Assembly: GCF_017873675.1 (NCBI RefSeq)
Contig: NZ_JAGGKK010000007.1
Coordinates: 1 to 64,000 of the forward strand
Direction: 5' to 3'
Origin: Virgibacillus litoralis
Lineage (GTDB): Bacteria > Bacillota > Bacilli > Bacillales > Amphibacillaceae
DNA length: 64,000 nucleotides
Shown: positions 45,761-53,848 of the stretch, piece by piece
How positions within the stretch are numbered: position 1 is the first letter of the stretch
Layout: each line of letters begins with the position of its first letter
Notes under the pieces: generated by a model
Databases searched by the model: none
What the model saw: only the letters and a program-made list of their open reading frames with translations
What the model was told of the DNA's origin: nothing
Translations under genes and position numbers: made by a program

Positions 45761-46820
45761 ATATATTATTTTCTTTACATTTATAGCTGTCAGTATATTT
45801 GCGAATTTTGGTATGCCAAAGAAGATTATTGATCAGATTCGAATGGTTACGGTTGCAGGATATGATTATGTAGATAAAGAGACTATACAAGGGACTGTCG
45901 TATCACCCATGTTTTTACAGAAAAATCAATTAACTGATTTGGTGTATACGGATACATCCTCTATGGTTTATGAAAACAGATTGAAACTGAATGCCCAAGC
46001 TTCTGAACAGCTTCATAACGGAAAATTGGAAATCGCTTTTTTTAACAAGGAGTTAGCAGAGAACGGACTTAGAGAAACACTTGATTACCTTTTGAGAGAC
46101 CCGTCGATTGGTTCACGTTTGTACTTAGGAATAGTGGAGGAATCGGCATATGAACTATTGACCTCTATTAATAGTAGTAAGGGAGCGGGGTTTTATTTAT
46201 CCGATTTATTCCAACACAATGTTCAATATGGGAACCTACCCGAGACGAATTTAAAAATTTTCTCCTCCGTGTTAGAAAGTAAGACCAGGGATCCATTTTT
46301 GCCAATGTTAAGTATGGAGAAAGGAATTCCGAGCATAAAATCTATAGCTTTCTTTAATAATGATTCACTTGTTGACAGTATACCGATCGAGGATGCAAAT
46401 ATCTTTAAAATGCTTTATCAAAATTTTAATGATGGACAGTATAATTTAGTCACTGAAAATTACAAGGCATCACTTCAAAATATTGATTCAACGAGGAACA
46501 TTCGTGTTACAGATGAAAAAGGCAGTATAGATGTTACGATAGATGTTAAATTATCGGGGGTTTTTAGGGAATACACAAAAGAAAATTTAACCAAACATAT
46601 TCCTTCTTTTGAAAAAGATTTAGAAAACGATTTTGAAAAGAAAGCAAATGAACTGATAAAACAATTTCAGGAGTTAAACATAGACCCTCTTGGAATTGAA
46701 GAACATGTAAGAAGCAGCATTCGAAAATATGACAAGGAACAGTTTAAAGCAGAATATCAGACACTTCCTATTGATTTAAAAATAAAATTTAAAGTTACGG
46801 AGTCTGGAATAAGAAAGTAA
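45750..46820 (+). CDS. Spore germination receptor C subunit without lipobox
   Basis: 356 residues of the GerC family: IIDQIRMVTVAGYDYVDKET in the first 60 residues, and a C-terminal domain of the usual length ending KIKFKVTESG. The N-terminus is a hydrophobic helix (YIIFFTFIAVSIFANFGMPKK) but no Cys follows it, whereas GerC proteins normally carry a lipobox (LSGC). If the start is right, the protein is membrane-anchored by its N-terminal helix or secreted, not lipidated. Last gene of the operon. Confidence 0.9.
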   Translation: MPLKYIIFFTFIAVSIFANFGMPKKIIDQIRMVTVAGYDYVDKETIQGTVVSPMFLQKNQLTDLVYTDTSSMVYENRLKLNAQASEQLHNGKLEIAFFNKELAENGLRETLDYLLRDPSIGSRLYLGIVEESAYELLTSINSSKGAGFYLSDLFQHNVQYGNLPETNLKIFSSVLESKTRDPFLPMLSMEKGIPSIKSIAFFNNDSLVDSIPIEDANIFKMLYQNFNDGQYNLVTENYKASLQNIDSTRNIRVTDEKGSIDVTIDVKLSGVFREYTKENLTKHIPSFEKDLENDFEKKANELIKQFQELNIDPLGIEEHVRSSIRKYDKEQFKAEYQTLPIDLKIKFKVTESGIRK

Positions 46821-46893
46821 TAGCGTACATACATTATTGCAATTAGGACATCTTAATGCTTAGTTAAATTAATTTAGCAGAGGTGGAGTATCT

Positions 46894-48027
46894 ATGCGAG
46901 CTGTAACATATCAAGGCAAGTATTCAGTCAGTGTCGAAAATGTTGATTTTCCACAAATTCAGGATTCAGAAGATGTTATTATAAAAGTTACATCAACAGC
47001 AATTTGCGGATCGGACTTACATTTATATCAAGGTAATTTTCCACTACCAATTGGTTATCAGATTGGTCATGAACCAATGGGGATTGTGGAAGAGGTCGGT
47101 AATGATGTAACCAAGGTTAAAAAAGGTGACCGCGTTGTCATTCCGTTTACAGTTGCATGTGGAAACTGCCCATACTGTGAGAATCATCAGGAATCTCAAT
47201 GTGACAATGCGAATCCCCATTATGATTCAGGTGGTTATTTTGGATATTCAGAGAAATTCGGTGATTATCCAGGTGGACAGGCAGAATACCTTCGTGTACC
47301 TTATGGTAATTATACACCTTTCTTAATACCAGAAGACTGTGAAATGGATGATGACTCACTATTATTTCTATCTGATGTTTTGCCAACTGCGTACTGGAGT
47401 GTGGAGAATGCTGGGGTTAAACAAGGAGATACAGTTGTGGTATTGGGTTGTGGTCCGGTCGGATTGATGGCTCAAAAGTTCGTATGGCAAAAGGGTGCAT
47501 CCCGTGTAATAGCAGTTGATCACATTCCATTTAGACTTCAGCATTCAAAGAAAATGAATCGAACTGAAACGTATGATTTTACTGCATATGATGATATGGG
47601 TGAAGAATTAAAAGAGGTAACTCACGGTGGAGCTGATGTTGTTATCGATTGTGTCGGAATGGACGGCAAAAAGTCACCCCTTGAATTTATTGAACAAAAA
47701 CTTAAACTTCAGGGTGGCACACTTGGACCAATCCAAATAGCAACAAAAGCAGTGAAAAAATGCGGAATCGTCCAAATCACAGGCGTTTATGGTGGACTGT
47801 ATAATATGTTTCCGCTGGGGCCGTTTTTCTCAAGGAACATTACGCTGAAGACAGGTCAAGCACATGCCAGATCTTATATGGATAGGCTCTATCATCAGGT
47901 TGTTCAAGGAGATATCGATCCTAAAGAGATCATAACACACCACATGATGCTTGATGATGCCTCTGATGGATATAAAATGTTTAACGGGAAAGAAGATGAT
48001 TGCATTAAGGTCGTGCTGCGGCCGTGA
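46894..48027 (+). CDS. Zinc-dependent alcohol dehydrogenase (MDR, formaldehyde dehydrogenase-like)
   Basis: 377 residues, medium-chain dehydrogenase. Catalytic zinc ligands are visible in ICGSDLH and IGHEP. The structural zinc loop is CGNCPYCENHQESQC. The NAD-binding motif is VVLGCGPVGLMAQ. The long substrate domain and the block YGGLYNMFPLG resemble glutathione-independent formaldehyde/threonine-type dehydrogenases. GAGGTGGAG precedes the ATG. It is not part of the ger operon: 73 bases separate them. Confidence 0.88.
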   Translation: MRAVTYQGKYSVSVENVDFPQIQDSEDVIIKVTSTAICGSDLHLYQGNFPLPIGYQIGHEPMGIVEEVGNDVTKVKKGDRVVIPFTVACGNCPYCENHQESQCDNANPHYDSGGYFGYSEKFGDYPGGQAEYLRVPYGNYTPFLIPEDCEMDDDSLLFLSDVLPTAYWSVENAGVKQGDTVVVLGCGPVGLMAQKFVWQKGASRVIAVDHIPFRLQHSKKMNRTETYDFTAYDDMGEELKEVTHGGADVVIDCVGMDGKKSPLEFIEQKLKLQGGTLGPIQIATKAVKKCGIVQITGVYGGLYNMFPLGPFFSRNITLKTGQAHARSYMDRLYHQVVQGDIDPKEIITHHMMLDDASDGYKMFNGKEDDCIKVVLRP

Positions 48028-48059
48028 AGTGTAGTTAGAATGACTTTTCCGGGATCGAG

Positions 48060-48195
48060 TATGATTCCGAAGTGTCGAAATTTGTCGAACGACTGAAGTT
48101 CACAGAGATTTCGCCGAAGTGGTCACACATTCGGCTGAAGTTGTCACACATTTGGCTCAAGTTCACAATCTCCCCGCCGAAGTTCACAATTTTGA
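48060..48195. repeat. Imperfect tandem repeat of a GAAGTTxTCACACATT unit
   Basis: Units of 21-24 bases with the frame GCCGAAGTTGTCACACATT run from about 48090 to 48190; GCCGAAGTGGTCACACATT and GGCTGAAGTTGTCACACATT are the best. They decay at the right end (GCCGAAGTTCACAATT). No gene in the 305-base gap. Confidence 0.7.
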
Positions 48196-48332
48196 GTTTA
48201 AAATGAGAGTGATCAAGTATGGATGATCACTCTCATTTTTTTGTCAATCAATGTAATCCTAATACTAATCCAAATATTTAGAACTTACATTTCTAACATG
48301 ATAAACTCATAACTGTAAGGGAGGAATTAACT

Positions 48333-49064
48333 ATGGCAAAATTATCAGGGCAAACTGCTATTGTAACAGGTGCTAGCAGCGGAATTGGTGCTGCGATTGC
48401 AGAACATCTTGCAAATGAAGGTGCTAATGTAGTATTAGCTGCACGACGCAAGGAAAAGCTGGATGAGCTTGTAGAATCAATAAATAAAAAAGAAAATGGA
48501 AAAGCAATTGCTGTTGAAACAGATGTTGCAAAACAATCAGAAGTAGACACGCTTGCAGAAAAAGCTACAGAAACCTTTGGCGAAGTAGATATTTATGTTA
48601 ACAACGCAGGGCTGATGTTAATGTCAACTATTCAAAAAGGACATGTTAATGAATGGGATCAGATGATTGATGTTAATATTAAAGGTGTTCTTTACGGGGT
48701 TAACTCGGTTTTACCTAAAATGGTAGAGCGCTCAACAGGGCATCTTGTCAATATTTCTTCAGTCGCAGGACATGAAGTTTCCAAAGTGAATGCAGTTTAT
48801 AGTGCAACAAAATTTGCTGTTCGTGCACTCTCAATGGGCTTAGAAAAAGAACTTGCAAGGACAGGTGTTCGTGTAACAAACATTTCGCCAGGAGCTGTAG
48901 ACACTGATCTTGCATCACATGGAACAGATGAAGATCTTAAAAAGAAAGCCTCCAACTCTGATCGGAAAAAGTTAGAAGCAGATGATATTGCACGTGCCGT
49001 TGTATATGCGGTTACACAACCGGATTATGTGAATGTTAATGAAGTGACAGTAAGACCAGTGTAG
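48333..49064 (+). CDS. Short-chain dehydrogenase/reductase
   Basis: 243 residues. Cofactor motif TGASSGIGAA at about 12-21, NNAG at about 90 and the catalytic Ser-Tyr-x3-Lys (YSATKFA). Classical SDR with an NADP-type pocket (ARRKEK). The neighbours with this type of sequence are YdfG-like 3-hydroxy-acid dehydrogenases, but substrate is open. GGAGG precedes the ATG. A strong terminator follows. Confidence 0.9.
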   Translation: MAKLSGQTAIVTGASSGIGAAIAEHLANEGANVVLAARRKEKLDELVESINKKENGKAIAVETDVAKQSEVDTLAEKATETFGEVDIYVNNAGLMLMSTIQKGHVNEWDQMIDVNIKGVLYGVNSVLPKMVERSTGHLVNISSVAGHEVSKVNAVYSATKFAVRALSMGLEKELARTGVRVTNISPGAVDTDLASHGTDEDLKKKASNSDRKKLEADDIARAVVYAVTQPDYVNVNEVTVRPV

Positions 49065-49072
49065 TTAAACAT

Positions 49073-49112
49073 AAAGGGAGTGCTGAAAAATAATCAGCAT
49101 TCCCTTTCTTTT
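49073..49112 (+). terminator. Rho-independent terminator
   Basis: AAAGGGAGTGCTGA pairs with TCAGCATTCCCTTT, followed by CTTTT. Confidence 0.85.
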
Positions 49113-49262
49113 CAAATGTTTTGTGCTTTTTAATCGTCGAAGTTTCTGTGAATTGCGACATGCTAGCACTCAACCATCATTAGAACAAGAGGAAACAGCA
49201 TAAAAGTGGATTTTCACTGTGATGCAATATATATCAACAACTAACTATATAAATAATCAGTA

Positions 49263-49703
49263 TTACATTACACACTTCAGTTCTTCAGTGATCTCTTCAA
49301 CCAGGTCTGGTCGGCCATGATATTGTGCAGGTGTGTTCTGAAGCAGTTCAATTTTCCATTCATTTGACTGTTTAGCAGCAACAATTGTTTGATAGGCATT
49401 TAACTCTGGATTCAGTTCATTCTGGCCAGGTGGCACCATGCCAACAATAGCGCGTAAGATTGCGGTGTCCTCTCCGACAAAACGTATTTCTTTAATCTTC
49501 GTTACAAATGGTGGTGTAGGATGCTCGTCGAATATTCCGCTTAGTTGCGAAATCATTTCATCTTGCCCCGACATCAGACTGCCATCAAACCCAATTGATT
49601 CGCCGAATTTGGTAAATTGTCCTGCCATATCATGGGCGCTTCTAGTGTTCCATCCGTCAATCATTTTCTGGTAAAGTGCTTTGATTTTATTTTTGTCATC
49701 CAC
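49263..49703 (-). CDS. SgcJ/EcaC-like NTF2-fold protein
   Basis: 146 residues with the SnoaL/DUF4440-like pattern: IKALYQKMIDGWNTRSAHDM at the N-terminus, a middle IRFVGEDTAILRAIVGMVPP and EWKIELLQNTPAQYHGRPD. Enzymatic roles in this family vary and many members are uncharacterised. Its start lies 2 bases after the AlkA-like gene, so they are probably co-transcribed; the link suggests stress or alkylation damage but is only context. Confidence 0.78.
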   Translation of the reverse strand: MDDKNKIKALYQKMIDGWNTRSAHDMAGQFTKFGESIGFDGSLMSGQDEMISQLSGIFDEHPTPPFVTKIKEIRFVGEDTAILRAIVGMVPPGQNELNPELNAYQTIVAAKQSNEWKIELLQNTPAQYHGRPDLVEEITEELKCVM

Positions 49704-49705
49704 GA

Positions 49706-50365
49706 TTAATTTCCTCCAATATCTTCAATTGAATTATATTTTTTCAGAAAATCCAAGTGTACAATTTCCCATAAATAGAACGACGCGATTGTCAGGTGCG
49801 GACTCCAGATTGGCTGTTTGTCGACTAAAATTTTTCGGCGTTCTGACTTTTCAACTTCATAAAGCCATTTCGCGCCCCGTTGAATACCAATATCATCTAA
49901 TGCTAGTACATTCATTCGGCCTAAAGAAAAAATAAGAAACATTTCAGCCGTCCATTTTCCGATACCTTTAATACTTGTCAGTTGTTTAATAATCGTCTGA
50001 TTATCAAGTGTGTGCAATTTTTGTAAATCGACTTCGCTTTGATTAACCTTTTCTGCCAGATCCCGTAAATAGATGATTTTTCGTCCTGATAAACCTATTG
50101 AACTCAATCGCTCATCAGATGTTTTAAGAATTGAGACAGCTGTAATATTATTTTCCATAAGCGATTCAAGCCTTTTATATATGGCATTTGCTGCTTGTAC
50201 CGAAATTTGTTGTCCAATCATCGAACGCACTAAAGATGTAAAATAATCGAGGCGCATTATAACTTCGATATCTCCAATGATTTGTATGAGTTTTTTCATT
50301 TGCGGATCAGCATTGCCTAATTCTTTCACAGATTTGTCATCATGATAAATTTTAAGCTTTTCCAT
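49706..50365 (-). CDS. DNA-3-methyladenine glycosylase, AlkA-like (HhH-GPD)
   Basis: 219 residues. The helix-hairpin-helix LTSIKGIGKWTAEMFL is followed by LALDDIGIQRG, which carries the catalytic Asp of the HhH-GPD superfamily. IGQQISVQAA is also conserved. It removes alkylated bases and starts base-excision repair. Length fits the shorter bacillar AlkA/YfjP-type enzymes without the N-terminal extra domain. GGAGG precedes the ATG. Confidence 0.88.
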   Translation of the reverse strand: MEKLKIYHDDKSVKELGNADPQMKKLIQIIGDIEVIMRLDYFTSLVRSMIGQQISVQAANAIYKRLESLMENNITAVSILKTSDERLSSIGLSGRKIIYLRDLAEKVNQSEVDLQKLHTLDNQTIIKQLTSIKGIGKWTAEMFLIFSLGRMNVLALDDIGIQRGAKWLYEVEKSERRKILVDKQPIWSPHLTIASFYLWEIVHLDFLKKYNSIEDIGGN

Positions 50366-50555
50366 AATCCACCTCCATATAATTATAGAATGATTTTCAT
50401 CATTTTTACAAAGAATACCCTCTGAAGCACAGATATGTTAGCCTATTTACAAAATCTTTGATATTATAGGGGAAGTGGACATAAGGTTTTAATTGCATTT
50501 TATATGATTATCGTATGAAATTGCTATTTTACTATTTGAGGAAGGTGGATATTAT

Positions 50556-51764
50556 ATGAGTAAACCAAAAATAGTCGTTCTTGGCGCTGGTTATGCTGGA
50601 ATGATGACGACTAAACGATTAATGCAAAAACTAGGACCAGATGAAGCGGAGATAGTATTAGTAAATAAACATAACTATCACTATCAGACAACTTGGCTAC
50701 ATGAGGTTGCAGCCGGAACGAGGAATCAGAATCAGGCGCGAATGATGATTAGTGATGTAATTAATCCGAATCGTGTAAGTCTAATTTATGATGAAGTTGT
50801 TGAAGTGAAAAAAGATGAAAACCGTGTTGTATTGAAAAATAGTGAAGTTTCTTATGACTATCTTGTTATTTCACTCGGTTTTGAAACAAATACATTTGGA
50901 ATTAAAGGAATGGAAAAGAATGCATTTTCCATTACAGACATCGAATCAAGCCGCATGATTCGCGAACATATTGAGTACCAATTTGCAAAATACAGTACTT
51001 CAGACAAGAAAAATGAAAATGATTTAACAATTCTTGTTGGCGGTGGCGGTTTCACTGGGATCGAATTTGTTGGTGAACTTGCTGAACAAGTACCGAAGCT
51101 ATGCAAAAAGTATGATATTGATCGCAGTAAAGCACGTATCGTTAATGTGGAAGCAGCACCGAGAATTTTACCTGGCTTTAATGATGATCTAGTTGCATAT
51201 GCTAAGAAATCGTTAGAAGACCGCGGTGTTGAAATCCGAGAAGGTGCCAAAATCTCCGAGTGTAAGAAGAACAGCTTTGTTATTGGAGATGATGGGGAAG
51301 AGATTAAAGCTGGAACTATTGTATGGACTGGCGGTGTTACCGGTAATTCTATTCTTGGCAAATCAGGATTTGAAATAACAAAAGGTAAAGTTACCGTTGA
51401 GTCTGATCTTCGTGCACCAGGTGAAGAAAATATCTTCATTATTGGGGATTGTGCTTGGGTAATGAATCAAGAAGAAGGTCGTCCATTCCCACCAACTGCA
51501 CAAGCTGCAATGCAGCATGCTGATACATGTGCTACCAATTTAAAAGGCCTAATTCGTAATGAACAATTAGAAAGCTTTACTTTTGATGACAAAGGTACAG
51601 TAGCTTCCCTTGGTAAAAATGACGCGATGGGAACTGTGTTCTCTGAGCGCCTGCTTTATGGTACACCTGCTACTGCAATGAAAAAAGTAATTGATAATCG
51701 TTACTTGTTCTTACTTGGTGGACCTAAACTTATCTTGAAAAAAGGTAAATTACGCATGCTTTAA
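50556..51764 (+). CDS. ndh: Type II NADH:quinone oxidoreductase
   Basis: 402 residues. FAD-binding VVLGAGYAGMMTTKRL at the N-terminus, NADH-binding ILVGGGGFTGIEFVGEL near residue 160, and FIIGDCAWV at the second FAD site. The C-terminal segment is amphipathic, as in peripheral Ndh-2 enzymes. It feeds electrons from NADH to menaquinone without pumping. AGGAAGGTGG precedes the ATG. Confidence 0.9.
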   Translation: MSKPKIVVLGAGYAGMMTTKRLMQKLGPDEAEIVLVNKHNYHYQTTWLHEVAAGTRNQNQARMMISDVINPNRVSLIYDEVVEVKKDENRVVLKNSEVSYDYLVISLGFETNTFGIKGMEKNAFSITDIESSRMIREHIEYQFAKYSTSDKKNENDLTILVGGGGFTGIEFVGELAEQVPKLCKKYDIDRSKARIVNVEAAPRILPGFNDDLVAYAKKSLEDRGVEIREGAKISECKKNSFVIGDDGEEIKAGTIVWTGGVTGNSILGKSGFEITKGKVTVESDLRAPGEENIFIIGDCAWVMNQEEGRPFPPTAQAAMQHADTCATNLKGLIRNEQLESFTFDDKGTVASLGKNDAMGTVFSERLLYGTPATAMKKVIDNRYLFLLGGPKLILKKGKLRML

Positions 51765-51786
51765 ATAAATGAGGAGGGACATTTTC

Positions 51787-51888
51787 ATGAAAAATGGAAC
51801 ATTATATGTATTATTGATTACATTGGCATCAATTATTGGGTATACGGTAGCAACCCGTAGCCTAGAGGATTCAAGAGATTTTCGATAA
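51787..51888 (+). CDS. 33-residue single-helix membrane peptide downstream of ndh
   Basis: MKNGTLYVLLITLASIIG begins a hydrophobic helix, followed by a charged tail (RSLEDSRDFR). GGAGGG lies eight bases upstream. It starts 22 bases after the ndh stop and ends before a good terminator, so it belongs to the ndh transcript. Too short for standard gene calling. It could assist or anchor Ndh, which is inference. Confidence 0.62.
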   Translation: MKNGTLYVLLITLASIIGYTVATRSLEDSRDFR

Positions 51889-51896
51889 GACTAGTT

Positions 51897-51930
51897 AAAA
51901 CCATCCTGTTAGAGTAGCAGGGTGGTTTTT
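51897..51930 (+). terminator. Terminator after ndh and its small downstream gene
   Basis: AAAACCATCCTG pairs with CAGGGTGGTTTT (one mismatch), followed by T. Confidence 0.85.
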
Positions 51931-51952
51931 AGCATTAAAGAAATTATAAATA

Positions 51953-51991
51953 CATTCTTACTGTATTAAAGTGGAGATAAGTCAAGTTTCT
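51953..51991 (+). repeat. Short dispersed repeat, diverged copy
   Basis: TTCTTACTGTATTAA and GGAGATAAGTCAAGTTTCT correspond to the TTACTGCATAA...ATAAGCCAAGTTTTCT motif. Confidence 0.5.
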
Positions 51992-52087
51992 GGGTATGTT
52001 TGGGATTGTTTTCTATATCTGTGATGGATATCACTGTTTATATAGTGTTAATCATTTATAGTGTAATTATATAGAGGAGGGCTTTTC

Positions 52088-52339
52088 GTGAGTATTGAAC
52101 TTATTATCTTGCTAGTTTTTCTTTTTGTTGTTGCGTTGGTTGGAACGTTATTGGTATTTAAACAAGAAGAAAATAAAATGAAAAGATATGAAGAAGAAGG
52201 GGATACCGTAGAAGATCAGCTGCGTCGATCACATGAATATGAATCATCATCGCTGAAGTCAAATCTTCCCCTGCAGCTTATAATTTATACTGTTACGATT
52301 ATAATTTCACTTGTGGTTTTTGCAATTTATCTCACTTAA
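52088..52339 (+). CDS. Small membrane protein with two helices, unknown
   Basis: 83 residues from a GTG with GAGGAGGG upstream: helix near 2-23, a charged middle (KQEENKMKRYEEEGDTVEDQ), and helix near 60-81. No family recognised. Not clearly co-transcribed with the VanW gene 80 bases downstream. Confidence 0.6.
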   Translation: MSIELIILLVFLFVVALVGTLLVFKQEENKMKRYEEEGDTVEDQLRRSHEYESSSLKSNLPLQLIIYTVTIIISLVVFAIYLT

Positions 52340-52419
52340 ATTGATTATCACTAATACAGGTAGTTTATTTGTTACATGTTTTTATTTATCTATCGAATAC
52401 TAAGACAGGAGGTGGTTTT

Positions 52420-53244
52420 TTGGTAACCGTTATCTTGTCTTTTTTATTAGCTTCGACTCCGCTAACGATAATTAATGATGAAAAGTCTGTAGGGGAATTA
52501 ACGAGGAATGATTTTACGTTAACCTATGTAGACAGCTTGTTTGTAGACAATCAGAAGCTGGAACTCGAAATGAATATCCTAAGTGAAAAAGTATATGAAA
52601 AACCTACAAATGCAAAGCTAAATGATGAAGGTCAAATAGTGCAGGAAAAGCCTGGATTAGCACTCGACCGCATTAAATTCCAAAAGCTTTTTCAAGATTA
52701 TTTTTATGATAATAACAGGAAAGAAATCATTCTTCCAAGACAAAAGGTTTACCCTCGTGTTGATAGTGAATTACTAGCAGAAATCCGTGAAAAGGAAATC
52801 GGCAGATATACTACTTATTTTAGGAAGAATAATAAGGAACGGTCACATAATATTGTGCTCGCAGCTGAAGCAATAAATAATCATGTTGTTTTTCCTGGTA
52901 AAAGATTTTCATTTAATAATGTAGTTGGTAAAAGAACGAAAGAAAGAGGCTATAAGCGTGCACCGGTAATAGTAAGAGGTGAACTGGCCGAAGATATTGG
53001 CGGGGGAATATGCCAGGTTTCTTCTACGTTATATAATGCCGTAGAACTTAAAGGCGTCCAGATAGTCGAACGATATTCACACAGCCGAAGTGTTCCGTAT
53101 GTACCGCCAGGCCGAGACGCAACTGTTAGCTGGTATGGACCTGACTTCGTCTTTAAGAATAATTACAAACAGCCACTCCTGATTCGTGCATCAGTTGATG
53201 AGGGAAAAATGATTATTAAGATACTAACCTCTGAATCACTCTGA
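52420..53244 (+). CDS. VanW family protein
   Basis: 274 residues from the TTG at 52420, with AGGAGGT six bases upstream. The frame could open earlier (52369), without a site. The VanW domain covers the C-terminal half: HNIVLAAEAINNHVVFPGKRFSFN is followed by EDIGGGICQVSSTLYNAV, the family signature. The N-terminus is hydrophobic. VanW domains occur with vancomycin-resistance clusters and in spore formers; function not established. Its end overlaps the convergent DCC gene by 9 bases. Confidence 0.82.
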   Translation: MVTVILSFLLASTPLTIINDEKSVGELTRNDFTLTYVDSLFVDNQKLELEMNILSEKVYEKPTNAKLNDEGQIVQEKPGLALDRIKFQKLFQDYFYDNNRKEIILPRQKVYPRVDSELLAEIREKEIGRYTTYFRKNNKERSHNIVLAAEAINNHVVFPGKRFSFNNVVGKRTKERGYKRAPVIVRGELAEDIGGGICQVSSTLYNAVELKGVQIVERYSHSRSVPYVPPGRDATVSWYGPDFVFKNNYKQPLLIRASVDEGKMIIKILTSESL

Positions 53245-53595
53245 GTTTATTCTGCATCCATCATGGTCACATTGATTGACGGGTACAAGCCTTCTATTCC
53301 TGGCGATTTTTTTATAAGTAAAGTCACCTAAACCTATCCATTTGAATAGATACATGATAGGGAGAAGAACCCACATAAGCGGCAGTTTCTTAGAGACTTC
53401 AATAATAGCATCAAAGCCTTCAAACCACTTTTTCTGATGGTATACATGCAGACTTTCTTCCATTGCTTTTGGGTAATTTTCAATCGTACGGAACGATTCA
53501 AATGAAAGCTGGTTTCTCCAATCTATTTTTTTCCAGAATATTGATGAACTTGTGCACATTTTACAGTAGCTATCAAAGTAAATAATCATTTTCAT
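53236..53595 (-). CDS. DCC-type thiol-disulfide oxidoreductase family protein (DUF393)
   Basis: 119 residues. YFDSYCKMC (Cys10 and Cys13 or thereabouts from the start) is the family's C-x-x-C motif, usually written YDGxCxxC. A hydrophobic stretch (MWVLLPIMYLFKWIGLG) follows, as in DCC proteins. Function is unknown. It converges on the VanW gene. Confidence 0.78.
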   Translation of the reverse strand: MKMIIYFDSYCKMCTSSSIFWKKIDWRNQLSFESFRTIENYPKAMEESLHVYHQKKWFEGFDAIIEVSKKLPLMWVLLPIMYLFKWIGLGDFTYKKIARNRRLVPVNQCDHDGCRINSE

Positions 53596-53605
53596 AACAC
53601 TCCTT

Positions 53606-53790
53606 TAGAGGTTGTTCAAAAAGTCCGGTAAAAATGACGCAACGAATTTCGTCGTGGGTAACACAGATGTCAGTACATCCTATACATGTGCGCTACCGAA
53701 ATAAGCTACGCTAGCCTCGACTTTCGAAGGACAGGATGTTGTGAACTTAGCCGACTTGTCATTATCATCCTCCGTTTGAACACTCACCTT
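53606..53790. repeat. MITE-like element with GTTCAAA ends
   Basis: About 185 bases. The left end GGTTGTTCAAAAAGTCCGG and right end CCGTTTGAACACTCACC form imperfect inverted repeats (GTTCAAA/TTTGAAC core). Interior contains GACGCAACGAATTTCGTCGTG and a partial ACATCCTATACATG/GACAGGATGTTGTG pairing. No gene. Elements beginning with the same TTGTTCAAAAAGTCC are common in Bacillaceae. Confidence 0.7.
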
Positions 53791-53848
53791 TTGCTTTATT
53801 TTAACATGAATTTTGGTTAATATTTAGTTATAGAGGGGAGTTTTGGTT

